The translations under genes and the position numbers were made by a program. The notes under the pieces are model-generated. The model was not told the origin of the DNA, made no database searches, and saw nothing but the letters and a program-made list of their open reading frames with translations. Shown here one piece after another: positions 33,747 to 41,872 of a stretch of DNA of 50,034 bases. The stretch's first letter is position 1. Each line of letters opens with the position of its first letter. Source of the stretch: Cytophagales bacterium CG12_big_fil_rev_8_21_14_0_65_40_12 (GTDB lineage: Bacteria > Bacteroidota > Bacteroidia > Cytophagales > Cyclobacteriaceae); the NCBI GenBank assembly GCA_002786855.1, contig PCUU01000063.1:1-50034 (forward strand), read 5' to 3'.

Positions 33747-34949
33747 TCAACTAATCTCCCCAGAGCCAATCAATTCTTCACCATCATACCAAGCCACAAA
33801 CTGGCCTGATGCTATTCCTTTTTGGTATTGCTCGAAAATGATATAAAGACCATCTTCTTCCATAAAGAGCTCGGCATTTTCTAAAGGTTGGCGGTAACGA
33901 ATTCTTGTGAGATAACTCCACGATGATTTCGGCTCTAATGCCAAATCTGGTCGTACCCAGTGCACATTAGATTTTTCTACAAACAAGCCTTTGCGCAGCA
34001 GTCCAGGATGGTTTTCTCCTTGTCCTGTATAAATCACATTATTGGTGGTGTCTTTTTCTATCACGAAAAGAGGTTCAGGAGTTCCGCCAACAGCCAAGCC
34101 CTTGCGCTGACCAATGGTATAATAATGCGCACCATTATGTTCGCCCACCAGTTTGCCGTCTGAGGGGGCGTAATGATAAGGCTCTGAAAGAAATTTTAAG
34201 CTTTCAATGCTGCCATCAAATTCAAAAACTTGTTGGTCTCTAAAGGTTTGAAAGTTGATTGCATCCGTGGCTAATTCTTTGATTTGACCTTTTTTAGGGG
34301 CCAATTGCTGTTGCAAAAATTCAGGCAATCGAACTTTTCCTATAAAGCACAGACCCTGAGAGTCCTTCTTTTCAGCGGTAATAAGGTCTTGTGCTTTGGC
34401 AATTTCTCGTACTTGTGGTTTTTGTAAATGCCCAATAGGGAAGAGCGCTTTTGCCAGTTGCTCTTGGCTTAATTGACATAGAAAGTAGCTCTGATCCTTA
34501 TTTTTATCAGCCCCGGCCAATAGGCGATGCACTTCTTTTCCATCCTTGATGATCGTTTCTTTTTGGCAATAATGCCCCGTAGCCACATAGTCGGCTTTTA
34601 GCTTCATTGCGGCTTTTAAAAAGATGTCGAATTTGACTTCACGGTTACAAAGAATATCAGGATTTGGCGTACGTCCTTTTTCGTATTCATTGAACATATA
34701 ATCAACGATGCGCTCTTTGTATTGCTCGCTTAAATCAATGACATGAAAAGGAATGCCGAGTTTTTCGGCTACTGCCAAAGCATCATTGCTGTCTTCAATC
34801 CAAGGGCATTCTTCGGAGATAATCACGGAATCGTCTACCCAATTGCGCATAAACATGCCGATTACTTCATAGCCCTGCTCAATCAGAAGGTGCGCAGTAA
34901 CACTTGAATCAACTCCGCCAGAAAGACCAACAACAACTCTTTTGCTCAT
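33747..34949 (-). CDS. mnmA: tRNA-specific 2-thiouridylase
   Basis: The 400-residue cytoplasmic enzyme puts the 2-thio group on uridine 34 of the Lys, Glu and Gln tRNAs. The PP-loop ATP motif SGGVDSSV opens the protein. The catalytic Cys pair is in [12 protein letters not shown] and [10 protein letters not shown], and the tRNA-binding and beta-barrel C-terminal domains ([13 protein letters not shown] onward) are complete. Length is slightly above the E. coli enzyme. The gene is alone on its strand, with a TAnnTTTG match about 38 bases upstream. Confidence 0.97.
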   Translation of the reverse strand: MSKRVVVGLSGGVDSSVTAHLLIEQGYEVIGMFMRNWVDDSVIISEECPWIEDSNDALAVAEKLGIPFHVIDLSEQYKERIVDYMFNEYEKGRTPNPDILCNREVKFDIFLKAAMKLKADYVATGHYCQKETIIKDGKEVHRLLAGADKNKDQSYFLCQLSQEQLAKALFPIGHLQKPQVREIAKAQDLITAEKKDSQGLCFIGKVRLPEFLQQQLAPKKGQIKELATDAINFQTFRDQQVFEFDGSIESLKFLSEPYHYAPSDGKLVGEHNGAHYYTIGQRKGLAVGGTPEPLFVIEKDTTNNVIYTGQGENHPGLLRKGLFVEKSNVHWVRPDLALEPKSSWSYLTRIRYRQPLENAELFMEEDGLYIIFEQYQKGIASGQFVAWYDGEELIGSGEIS

Positions 34950-34986
34950 TTTTTAATTTCCAATAGCACTGCTAACAACGCTTTTG

Positions 34987-34994
34987 CAAAAATA
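34987..34994 (-). promoter_or_regulatory. Candidate -7 element of mnmA
   Basis: Read leftward, TATTTTTG matches TAnnTTTG exactly, 37 bases from the mnmA start. No matching TTTG lies at the usual distance, so support is partial. A run of eight G at 35043-35050 lies farther upstream. Confidence 0.45.
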
Positions 34995-35097
34995 GTTGAT
35001 CTGATCTAAAGAAGTTCTATATATAACGACTGAACTCAAAAAGGGGGGGGAGCCAATATGTTTTGTATTGACTCAAAAATGAATAGAATGCAGAAAA

Positions 35098-35586
35098 TTA
35101 ACCCAGCCCGATTTTTGAGCTACTCTGAAATTTTACTGTGGCTGGAGCTACCCCAAAGCTTGGTGACAATAAGTATTCCAAATTCAATGATGTAAGTCCA
35201 ATTTTGATCAGTGCTTTGTGATGAATACTATGCTCGTAACAATAAAACAACTCTCGATTTATAAAACTCTTTATGGTTTGTTGGTCATCAAAAATTAAAA
35301 TTACAGATCTGTTAGGATTAATTTCCTGGATTTGCCCGATCATAGCATCAACAGTAGATAAAGCGAAATTGATATTTTGCTCTAACTCTTTATTCCTAAC
35401 TCTTTTATCATAGCAGATCGATTCTTGGCAGGTCAGTACACTTTGGTAATATTCAAAAACATGCCTAAAGTGCATACCAATGGATGCACCAGATAAGACA
35501 TCAATTTTAAGGTTATATTGACAAGTGTTTAGGCATTTTAGAAGTGTCCTCGTTTCTCTCAGGTCATTTAAAATCTCGTTCATCAA
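35098..35586 (-). CDS. DinB/YfiT-like four-helix protein
   Basis: This 162-residue helical protein resembles the DinB superfamily of metal-binding four-helix bundles. His residues sit at the expected places: GMHFRHVFEYY in the second helix and CYEHSIHHKALIKIGL in the third, followed by FGVAPATVKF, which matches the usual DinB ending. Members include thiol transferases and stress-induced proteins. The start overlaps the redoxin stop by four bases (ATGA type), so it is the last gene of the sigma-factor-headed unit. The substrate is unknown, and a bacillithiol- or thiol-linked role is only possible by family. Confidence 0.75.
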   Translation of the reverse strand: MMNEILNDLRETRTLLKCLNTCQYNLKIDVLSGASIGMHFRHVFEYYQSVLTCQESICYDKRVRNKELEQNINFALSTVDAMIGQIQEINPNRSVILIFDDQQTIKSFINRELFYCYEHSIHHKALIKIGLTSLNLEYLLSPSFGVAPATVKFQSSSKIGLG

Positions 35587-36128
35587 GTGTGCTGTTTACT
35601 TAGCCAATGTTTGATTTCAGAAATACTCAAATGATCAGCGTAGTTATCAGAATGGTGTACTATATCGACTATACCGCCTTTTGATATAAGAAAATCAGAT
35701 GGAATTATAGGAGCTTTGGTCATTGATTTAAGATTGAAAAATCCACTGAACATTGCTTTAATCACGGCAATGGGTTTACAGAGTGTTTTCCATAGTCCCA
35801 TTTTTGATTGTCTGACATCGAACATTTTATAAAATTCTAATTCAGGATCGGGAACGATATAAAATGGCACGCTCATTTTGCCCGCATATTTTTGAATTTC
35901 TTCGCTTGTGGAGGCAAAAAAGGTGACAATTTCAAGGTGATTTGATCTAAAGAATTCATAATCATCCAAGAGTTCTTTTAGGTGCATGTTGCAAAATGGG
36001 CAAGTAGCATCCCTAAAGAAAATCAGTAAAAGATTTGAATCTTTATGTTCGGAGCTATCGAAAACTTTACCGTCATAAGTCACTAACGAGAGTTGAGTTA
36101 GTACATCTCCTTTATTAATTGGCGCCAT
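35583..36128 (-). CDS. AhpC/TSA-type redoxin
   Basis: The 181-residue thioredoxin-fold protein opens with INKGDVLTQLSLVTYDGKVFDSSEHKDSNLLLIFFRDATCPFCNMHLKEL, with a CPFC active site at about residues 43-46. It continues with FFASTSEEIQKYAGKMSVPFYIVPDPE, as in peroxiredoxin-like/DUF899-type redoxins. There is no signal peptide, so it is cytosolic or loosely associated. It overlaps the DinB-like gene by 4 bases downstream and the small membrane gene by 14 bases upstream. This tight packing shows it belongs to one transcript. Whether it is a peroxidase or a disulfide reductase is not settled. Confidence 0.83.
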   Translation of the reverse strand: MAPINKGDVLTQLSLVTYDGKVFDSSEHKDSNLLLIFFRDATCPFCNMHLKELLDDYEFFRSNHLEIVTFFASTSEEIQKYAGKMSVPFYIVPDPELEFYKMFDVRQSKMGLWKTLCKPIAVIKAMFSGFFNLKSMTKAPIIPSDFLISKGGIVDIVHHSDNYADHLSISEIKHWLSKQHT

Positions 36129-36270
36129 CGGTTTTTTGATGTTTAAGTAGGGCTAATATTAAAATAAGGCCAAGGCCTGTAAGCGCAGGAGGAAGCATTG
36201 AATTGGCAATTCCTAAATATACCATTACTATCGCTATGACAATCACTAAAATCTGTAGGGTCTTTTTCAT
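36115..36270 (-). CDS. 51-residue two-helix membrane protein
   Basis: This short gene encodes MKKTLQILVIVIAIVMVYLG followed by IANSMLPPALTGLGLILILALLKHQKTDGAN. It has two hydrophobic helices (about 5-21 and 28-42) with a Pro-Pro turn and a charged tail. The last 14 bases, including the stop, overlap the start of the redoxin gene, which supports translational coupling and hence a real gene. It may form a membrane partner for the redoxin. No family is recognised. Confidence 0.65.
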   Translation of the reverse strand: MKKTLQILVIVIAIVMVYLGIANSMLPPALTGLGLILILALLKHQKTDGAN

Positions 36271-36290
36271 AGTTCACGAATTAAAAGTAT

Positions 36291-36324
36291 GAGTCTCTAC
36301 CCCGTTTCCGTGGGTAGAAGACTC
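36291..36324 (-). terminator. Weak hairpin after the secreted YceI gene
   Basis: GAGTCT-CTACCC and GGGTAG-A-AGACTC form a long stem with one bulge just beyond the yceI-like stop codon. Only a modest T-rich stretch follows on the leftward strand. It could be a partial terminator or an mRNA-stabilising hairpin within the operon. Confidence 0.5.
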
Positions 36325-36341
36325 AACCAACAAACAACAAC

Positions 36342-36905
36342 TTATTGCTTATTATATTCAGCGACCACAGTTACTTCAATGGTCTTGGCAATATTCGAAG
36401 CAGGTTTTCCTTTTTTGAATTCAATGCCATAATCCGATAAGGTCAAATCGAACTTGGTATTGACGGTAATGTTTCCGCCCGAAACGGTGATTGTTCCCTT
36501 TTCATTAATGGCCTTGCTCACCTCTTTTATGGTCATTTCACCGCTTACTGTTGCAGCATAAGATCCATCTTTTGAGAAATCAATTTCAGAAAGGTTTGTG
36601 ATTTTGGCAGTTAACTTGGCCTTTGGGAATTTTTTTGTGTTAAGAAAATCCTTGCCATTATAGTGCTCTTGCATAAGTGCTTTTTCGAACTCAAAACCCT
36701 GCATTGGAACAGAGAATACAACATCACCAGTGCCAGTATCTAGTGTGCTCACAGCTGCGTAGTTGTTGGCTTCAATGTTTTCAACAGGGGTGGTTGAGAA
36801 AAATTTGATGTGAGTTTTAGTGCTCACGTACTTGTCTGAGATTGGGGCCATTGCCACAACAGCGATTACTAAAAATGATAAAATGCTTAATGAGATTTTT
36901 TTCAT
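36342..36905 (-). CDS. Secreted YceI-family lipocalin-like protein
   Basis: The 187-residue protein has a Sec signal peptide (about 1-20) and the YceI beta-barrel fold. Recognisable segments are STKTHIKFFSTTPVENIEANN near the start, the strands around GDVVFSVPMQGFEFEKALMQEHYNGKDFLNTKKFPKAKLTAKI, and the C-terminal FDLTLSDYGIEFKKGKPASNIAKTIEVTV. Family members bind long isoprenoid or lipid tails in the periplasm. It is 30 bases downstream of the OB-fold gene. A second, cytosolic YceI is at 41183. Confidence 0.88.
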   Translation of the reverse strand: MKKISLSILSFLVIAVVAMAPISDKYVSTKTHIKFFSTTPVENIEANNYAAVSTLDTGTGDVVFSVPMQGFEFEKALMQEHYNGKDFLNTKKFPKAKLTAKITNLSEIDFSKDGSYAATVSGEMTIKEVSKAINEKGTITVSGGNITVNTKFDLTLSDYGIEFKKGKPASNIAKTIEVTVVAEYNKQ

Positions 36906-36935
36906 GATTGAAAGATTTTAATTGATGTTTGTGAT

Positions 36936-37442
36936 TTATTTAATGATGTCTGCTTTTTCTAAAATTACGTTTTCGTATAGCCCTAAATCTTCGTCATAAG
37001 CAGCGCCAGCGCGAATAACACCTTTGATGGTTACCGTTTCTCCAATTTGGGCTTTGAGTGCGGAAGCATTTGTCTCTTCCGTAAAAGTGCTGCGAACGCC
37101 AGCAAGTGCATCAGCAGATTTCAGTAGAATGACTTTTTGACGATTGAAGTCTTCTGTAATGGATTGAATCACTCCAGTGACTTCTATTACTTTTGATTTC
37201 CCACCTTCGTCTAAGTATTTGTCATTGGCGGCATCAGCGTTTTGAAGGTATTCATTGACGAGCGCATCAGCTGATAATTTGTAATCAGTCTTTGTTGACT
37301 GTATGTCTCTATGAGGCATAAAAAACATGTAGAGCACTGCACCGCTTGCGGCAATTGCACCAATAATACCAATGAGCAGTATAATTTTCGTTCTTTTCTT
37401 GAGTGTCATTTGATTCGGTTTGAGCCTTTTGGGCGATTTCAA
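36936..37442 (-). CDS. Membrane-anchored OB-fold protein (tRNA_anti-like)
   Basis: This 168-residue protein has one membrane helix (about 20-40, KIILLIGIIGAIAASGAVLYMFF) after a basic N-terminus and a periplasmic OB-fold-like domain. In that domain ALVNEYLQNADAANDKYLDEGGKSKVIEVTGVIQSI and TVTIKGVIRAGAAYDEDLGLYENVILEKADI match the tRNA_anti-like family. An internal ATG at 37409 (codon 12) is an equally good start. It precedes the secreted YceI gene by 30 bases. Nucleic-acid binding is unlikely in this location, and the family name reflects fold only. Confidence 0.75.
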   Translation of the reverse strand: MKSPKRLKPNQMTLKKRTKIILLIGIIGAIAASGAVLYMFFMPHRDIQSTKTDYKLSADALVNEYLQNADAANDKYLDEGGKSKVIEVTGVIQSITEDFNRQKVILLKSADALAGVRSTFTEETNASALKAQIGETVTIKGVIRAGAAYDEDLGLYENVILEKADIIK

Positions 37443-37492
37443 CCGAACAGACGTGAGGAGGTGTCTTTCCTGACAGCAGAACTGAAAATAAT

Positions 37493-37780
37493 TTACATTT
37501 TTTTTATTTGATCAATGATTTTCTGCTTTGAGGACTCAGAAAGGCTGTTTTTTTCTTCAGATTTTTTTTGGTTCCAAAATTGTTGAAGGGACTTATCCAT
37601 AATGTCTGACTGCACGGAGTAAGTACTACAAGCCTTGCACATCTTAGTATGCACAGTTAGCTGTAGCTGTTCTGGTTTGGACAGTGGAACTAGTTTCTTT
37701 TTTTCAATTAATGCCGTGGCTTGCTTGCACGAAAGCATTAACAAATTCATTAGTCTGCGCATCATACTTTCGAGAACCAT
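37493..37780 (-). CDS. Small zinc-finger-like putative anti-sigma factor
   Basis: The 95-residue soluble protein has one Cys in LSCKQATALIEKK and, after about 25 residues, HTKMCKACSTY. This Cys, His-x3-Cys-x2-Cys pattern is that of zf-HC2/ZAS anti-sigma domains. The gene overlaps the end of the sigma factor gene by 19 bases, the classical arrangement for a sigma/anti-sigma pair. No membrane helix follows, so it would be a cytoplasmic, possibly redox-sensing, anti-sigma factor. The start may be the second or third Met. Confidence 0.75.
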   Translation of the reverse strand: MVLESMMRRLMNLLMLSCKQATALIEKKKLVPLSKPEQLQLTVHTKMCKACSTYSVQSDIMDKSLQQFWNQKKSEEKNSLSESSKQKIIDQIKKM

Positions 37781-38331
37781 TTAGTTTCTAGGCATTTTTT
37801 AAGCATAAGTTTAGCCCTATGCACCATTTGCCAATAATTGGACGCTGTTATTTCCAGTTCCTGACAAATTTCTACTGTTTCCTTGTGTAAAAGATATTTA
37901 GCAGAAACAGCTAATCTCCAATTATCAGGCAAATCGCTCATACATAAGTCGAATACCTGATTAAAGTCGATATCATCGAAAACGTTTTCATCCTTGGTCC
38001 AAAAATCTTCAAAACCATTGACCTGCCAGTTGTCCATTGAATCGAACATGCCGTTGGTAAGTTCCTCAGCATCATCCAGTGACGATGTCTTTTGCTTCGC
38101 ACTTTTTCTGTAATAGTCGGTTATCAAATTATTGAGAATGCGGAACAGCCATGTTTTTGGACTGCTTTTTTCTTGAAAAGAGGCCAGGGCGTTAAAGGCC
38201 TTGATAAAAGTTTCTTGAACCATGTCTTCGGCCATTTCTACTTTTTTGGTTTTATGAAAAGCCCATGAATACAATTCATCGCCATAAAGGTTAACCCAAG
38301 TTGAAATCGTAATTTGTGAGTCTGAATTCAT
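37762..38331 (-). CDS. ECF-type RNA polymerase sigma factor
   Basis: The frame is open from 38445, but the ATG at 38331 (MNSDSQITISTW) fits the family start, giving 189 residues. Region 2 is WAFHKTKKVEMAEDMVQETFIKAFNALASFQEKSSPKTWLFRILNNLITDYYRK. Region 4 is the segment SDLPDNWRLAVSAKYLLHKETVEICQELEITASNYWQMVHRAKLMLKKCLE. An acidic linker of about 45 residues separates them. It is followed by an overlapping zinc-finger gene and an OB-fold, YceI, small-membrane, redoxin and DinB series, and it diverges from the DEAD-box helicase. It probably controls this series under oxidative or envelope stress. Confidence 0.9.
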   Translation of the reverse strand: MNSDSQITISTWVNLYGDELYSWAFHKTKKVEMAEDMVQETFIKAFNALASFQEKSSPKTWLFRILNNLITDYYRKSAKQKTSSLDDAEELTNGMFDSMDNWQVNGFEDFWTKDENVFDDIDFNQVFDLCMSDLPDNWRLAVSAKYLLHKETVEICQELEITASNYWQMVHRAKLMLKKCLETKWFSKV

Positions 38332-38494
38332 ATTGTTGCTAACGCCAAGCGCACAATTTAAATGATTGATTCGATTTGAGTGGAGATTCTCCGAGTATAT
38401 TTTGCTTAAATTGCAGCTTAGAGTCCAGACCAAGTTTTTAGACATTCTGGCACATATTCTAAGGGTTGAAGCCCTTTGAGCAACAATATTACCT

Positions 38495-39742
38495 ATGAAA
38501 TTTGAAGATTATCGCATTGCCGAAGGTATAAAAACCAGCATTTCAAAGTTGGGCTATAAAAAACCTACTGATATTCAGTACAAGTCGATTCCACCTATTT
38601 TGAAAGGAGAGGATGTTTTGGCCATTGCGCAAACTGGAACAGGAAAAACAGCGGCTTTTGCCATCCCCATTTTACATATTCTTCAAGAGCGAAAATCAGG
38701 CAGCAGACCTGATGGCGTAAAATGTCTTGTGATGGCGCCCACTCACGAATTGGCTTTGCAGATTGACGCTGTATTCAAAGAGTTAGGAAAACATACCCGG
38801 GTCGTTTCATTTTGTATTCACGGTGGTGTAGACCAAGAACCGCAAATCAAACAATTAGAAAAAGGGGTTGACGTTTTGATTGCCACCCCAGGCAGAATGT
38901 TCGACTTGGTAAGCCAAGGTGCTTTGAATTTGAAGAGAATAGAGATTTTGGTCTTAGACGAGGCAGATCATATGCTTGACTTGGGCTTTATCAAGGACAT
39001 TCGTGATTTGATGAAACACCTTCCTAAAAGGCGTCAAACACTCTTTTTCTCGGCTACCATAAATGAAGAAATTAAGGATTTGGCTTATTCATTGGTCACA
39101 AAAGCCATTAGAATTCAAATCTCACCCAAAGATCCTGTGGCTAAGAATATCGAACATGCCATTGCTTTTATCGAAATGGACGACAAGCGTTTCTTCTTAG
39201 AGAATTTTATCAAGAAGCATGAAGAAAAGAAAATCCTAGTTTTCGTGCGGACTAAAGTGCGTGCAGAGCGAGTGAAAGCTGCCATGCTTCGAGTAGACTT
39301 GCAAACAGATACCATCCACAGCGATCGTGTTCAAGAAGAGCGAAAAGATGTGATGGAGCGATTCCGATCGGGAGAATTAAAAGTACTGATTGCCACTGAT
39401 ATAAGTGCGCGTGGTATTGATATTCCGAATGTGGAATATGTGGTGAATTACGATATGCCTGATTCTTCAGAATATTACGTTCACCGGGTGGGCAGAACAG
39501 GTAGGGGAAGTCAAAAAGGACAAGCACTTTCCTTTTGTAGCGAAGAAGAAAAGCCTATTTTGAAGGAAATTGAAGAAAACCTTGGCAAGCCCATCCAACG
39601 CATGGAAGTCACCAACGAAGACTATCAATACACGCTCGATATTTCTGATGCCAAAGCCAATAATTGGCAACAATTGATGAAAGAAGCAGATAAGGAAAAG
39701 GCCGCTTACGAGGCGAAAAGATCAAAAAGAAGAAAAAAGTAA
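38495..39742 (+). CDS. DEAD-box RNA helicase (RhlE-like)
   Basis: The 415-residue ATP-dependent RNA helicase has the Q motif GYKKPTDIQYKSIP, motif I AQTGTGKT, motif II VLDEADH (DEAD), motif III SAT, and motifs IV-VI including TDISARGIDIPNVEYVVNYD and YVHRVGRTGR. The tail is Lys-rich (KRSKRRKK). Motif Ia reads APTHELALQ, with His where nearly all DEAD-box proteins have Arg, and the TIHSD segment replaces the usual IHGD. These are mild departures and the enzyme should be active. A role in ribosome assembly or RNA decay is usual. It lies 23 bases upstream of the DUF2130 gene. Confidence 0.94.
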   Translation: MKFEDYRIAEGIKTSISKLGYKKPTDIQYKSIPPILKGEDVLAIAQTGTGKTAAFAIPILHILQERKSGSRPDGVKCLVMAPTHELALQIDAVFKELGKHTRVVSFCIHGGVDQEPQIKQLEKGVDVLIATPGRMFDLVSQGALNLKRIEILVLDEADHMLDLGFIKDIRDLMKHLPKRRQTLFFSATINEEIKDLAYSLVTKAIRIQISPKDPVAKNIEHAIAFIEMDDKRFFLENFIKKHEEKKILVFVRTKVRAERVKAAMLRVDLQTDTIHSDRVQEERKDVMERFRSGELKVLIATDISARGIDIPNVEYVVNYDMPDSSEYYVHRVGRTGRGSQKGQALSFCSEEEKPILKEIEENLGKPIQRMEVTNEDYQYTLDISDAKANNWQQLMKEADKEKAAYEAKRSKRRKK

Positions 39743-39765
39743 TAGCGAAGGAATAAGATTAAAAA

Positions 39766-41034
39766 ATGGCAAACAACACTCAAATCAAATGTCCGAATTG
39801 CGGTACTTCAATCGATGTGCAAGATATTTTAGCCCACCAGCTAGAAGATGAAATCAAAAGGAAATACCAAGGACAGTTAGAGGCTGAACGTAAACGTCAT
39901 CAATCCGAAGCCGAAGAACTCAACAAGGCCAAAGAAGAATTTGAGCTAAAGAAGAAAGAAGCCAATGAGCTTTTTAAGGAAAGGTTAGAAAAGCAGCTTC
40001 GCGAAGAAAGAAAATCAATAGAAGAAAAGCTCAAAGAGCAACTCAAGGCCGAGCAGTTGGATCAATTTGAGACACTTCAAAAAGAACTCAACGAGAAATC
40101 AGAGCAGATCAAAGAGCTGAATCGGACCAAAGCAGAGATTGAAAAGCTAAAACGAGAGAAATCTGAGCTCAAAGAAATTGCCGAGGCCGAAGCACAGAAA
40201 AACCTAAATGCCACGCTGATTGCTGAAAAGGAGAAGATCAGAAAATCTGAAGAAGAAAAGAATGAACTCCGTTTCAAGGAGATGCAGAAGCAGCTCGAAG
40301 ATCAGAAAAGGCTGACCGAAGAAATGAAGCGCAAGCAGGAGCAAGGTTCTATGCAACTGCAAGGCGAAGTACAAGAATTGGCCATCGAGGAATGGCTTAC
40401 TGCTCAGTTTCCTTTAGATTCTATTGAAGAAATCAAAAAAGGGGCGAGAGGTGGCGATTGTATTCAAGTGGTAAATACAAGAACACGCCAGAATTGCGGC
40501 ACCATCTATTACGAAAGTAAGCGCACCAAAGACTTCCAACCGAGTTGGATCGAAAAATTTAAAAATGACATCCGTGAAAAAGGTGCCAATATCGGTGTCT
40601 TAGTTACCGAAGTCATGCCTTCAGGTATGGACCGAATGGGACTCAAAGATGGGATCTGGATTTGTAATTACGATGAGTTCAAAGGCCTTTGTGCTGTACT
40701 CCGCGAGTCAATTGTCCAATTGAGCATGGCGATGAGCAGCCAAGAGAACAAAGGTGATAAAATGCATATGCTGTATGATTACCTCACCAGCAGTACTTTC
40801 AGAATGCAAGTGGAGGCCATTGTAGAAGGCTTTACCTCGATGAAAATTGCCTTAGATGGAGAGAAAAGGGCCATGCAGCGTATTTGGAAAGAACGCGAAA
40901 AGCAAATCGACAAAGTGGTCACCAATACCATCGACATGTACGGCTCAATCAAAGGCATTGCCGGCAATGCCATTCAATCCGTTAAGGCTTTGGAGTTAAA
41001 TGAAGCGGATGAACCAGAAGAATTGGACTTATAA
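39766..41034 (+). CDS. DUF2130 coiled-coil protein
   Basis: The 422-residue protein opens with a CPNCGTSID Cys-pair motif, followed by a long charged coiled coil (about 25-205). The DUF2130 domain (about 205-400) contains EEWLTAQFPLDSIEEIKKGARGGDCIQVV, GTIYYESKRTKDFQPSWIEKFKNDIREKGANIGVLVTE and GIWICNYDEF. The D-x-E-x-K-like arrangement of this domain recalls restriction-endonuclease folds, but activity is unproven. No signal peptide is present. It lies 23 bases after the DEAD-box helicase and may be co-transcribed with it. Confidence 0.88.
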   Translation: MANNTQIKCPNCGTSIDVQDILAHQLEDEIKRKYQGQLEAERKRHQSEAEELNKAKEEFELKKKEANELFKERLEKQLREERKSIEEKLKEQLKAEQLDQFETLQKELNEKSEQIKELNRTKAEIEKLKREKSELKEIAEAEAQKNLNATLIAEKEKIRKSEEEKNELRFKEMQKQLEDQKRLTEEMKRKQEQGSMQLQGEVQELAIEEWLTAQFPLDSIEEIKKGARGGDCIQVVNTRTRQNCGTIYYESKRTKDFQPSWIEKFKNDIREKGANIGVLVTEVMPSGMDRMGLKDGIWICNYDEFKGLCAVLRESIVQLSMAMSSQENKGDKMHMLYDYLTSSTFRMQVEAIVEGFTSMKIALDGEKRAMQRIWKEREKQIDKVVTNTIDMYGSIKGIAGNAIQSVKALELNEADEPEELDL

Positions 41035-41079
41035 AATCTAGTTGGCTTGGTCAAATTAATCTTTTCTGAACATGAAAAC

Positions 41080-41096
41080 GTGACGCAATGCGTCAC
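41080..41096. repeat. GTGACGC/GCGTCAC hairpin
   Basis: GTGACGCAATGCGTCAC is a perfect inverted repeat with a 3-base loop in the gap between convergent genes. It has no T-run and lies ahead of a separate terminator, so it looks like an interspersed palindrome rather than an operator. Confidence 0.7.
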
Positions 41097-41124
41097 AGAT
41101 TGAAATCATTAACATATGTCTACT

Positions 41125-41160
41125 AAAAAAGGCCACCTGATTACTCAAGTAGCCTTTTGC
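41125..41160. terminator. Bidirectional intrinsic terminator
   Basis: AAAAGGC-CAC-CTGA and TCAA-GTA-GCCTTTT pair with minor mismatches. A six-A run on the left and T-rich DNA on the right (through 41166) serve both the DUF2130 gene and the convergent YceI gene. Confidence 0.82.
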
Positions 41161-41182
41161 TTTTTTGCAGGAATGCTTTCAA

Positions 41183-41713
41183 TTACCCTTTAACCAACTG
41201 CACATTCAAGTGAAGTTTTACATTGTCGCCAACGACTACGCCACCGGCTTCGGTAACCATGCTCCAGGTTAAGCCAAAATCTTTGCGGTTGATGTTTCCA
41301 GTAATTTCGAAACCAGCTTTGGTTTGTCCATAACCGTCTACCATTACACCACCATGTTCTACGGTCAATTCAACTTCTTTGGTAATGTCTTTGATCGTCA
41401 AAGTACCTACCAATTTGAAATCATCACCTGACTTTTGTTTCAATTCACCTTTAAAGGTCATGTTAGGGTAGTTTTCTGAATCGAAGAAATCACCGCTCTT
41501 AAGGTGTGCATCACGATCAGCAACATTGGTATCCACGCTAGAAGTAGCAATGCTGAATGAAGCATTGGCGCCATTAAAATCGTCTCCTGCTGTTTCTAAT
41601 CCGCCTTCAAAACTCTTGAAAGAGCCTGTTACCGTTGAGATCACTAAATGTTTTACTTTGAATTGAACCTCGCTATGCATAGGGTCAATTTTCCATGTGG
41701 TTTTATTTTCCAT
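41183..41713 (-). CDS. YceI-family protein, cytosolic form
   Basis: This 176-residue YceI protein has no signal peptide. The opening WKIDPMHSEVQFKVKHLVISTVTGSFKSFEGGLE, the middle DAHLKSGDFFDSENYPNMTFKGE and the ending FGLTWSMVTEAGGVVVGDNVKLHLNVQLVK are classic for the family. Members form a lipocalin-like barrel that binds long apolar molecules. It is a single gene. Two identical 15-base sites upstream suggest tight transcriptional control, possibly by a MarR-type repressor, which is not encoded nearby. Confidence 0.93.
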   Translation of the reverse strand: MENKTTWKIDPMHSEVQFKVKHLVISTVTGSFKSFEGGLETAGDDFNGANASFSIATSSVDTNVADRDAHLKSGDFFDSENYPNMTFKGELKQKSGDDFKLVGTLTIKDITKEVELTVEHGGVMVDGYGQTKAGFEITGNINRKDFGLTWSMVTEAGGVVVGDNVKLHLNVQLVKG

Positions 41714-41752
41714 AATTAAAAATTGAGTTTAAAGTGTACAAATGCTAAACTA

Positions 41753-41787
41753 CATGTATGTACATATAGTTCCATGTATGTACATAT
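41753..41787 (-). promoter_or_regulatory. Tandem 15-base operator upstream of yceI
   Basis: CATGTATGTACATAT occurs twice (41753-41767 and 41773-41787), with start points exactly 20 bases apart, about two helical turns. Each copy contains the near-palindrome ATGTA-TG-TACAT. A -7-like TAGCATTTG lies between them and the gene, so the sites cover the -20 to -50 region. Confidence 0.75.
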
Positions 41788-41872
41788 TTTTTGAGATACC
41801 TTGAAAATTCCAGAAGGAAGACTATTGCATTTTATTTACTAACTTCCTCAATCAACCTTAAACCAAATCATA

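Noticed and set aside
35043..35050. Run of eight G as a phase-variation tract
   Set aside because: It lies in a non-coding gap and more than 90 bases from the nearest start, so no gene would switch frame. It could also be a sequencing length error.
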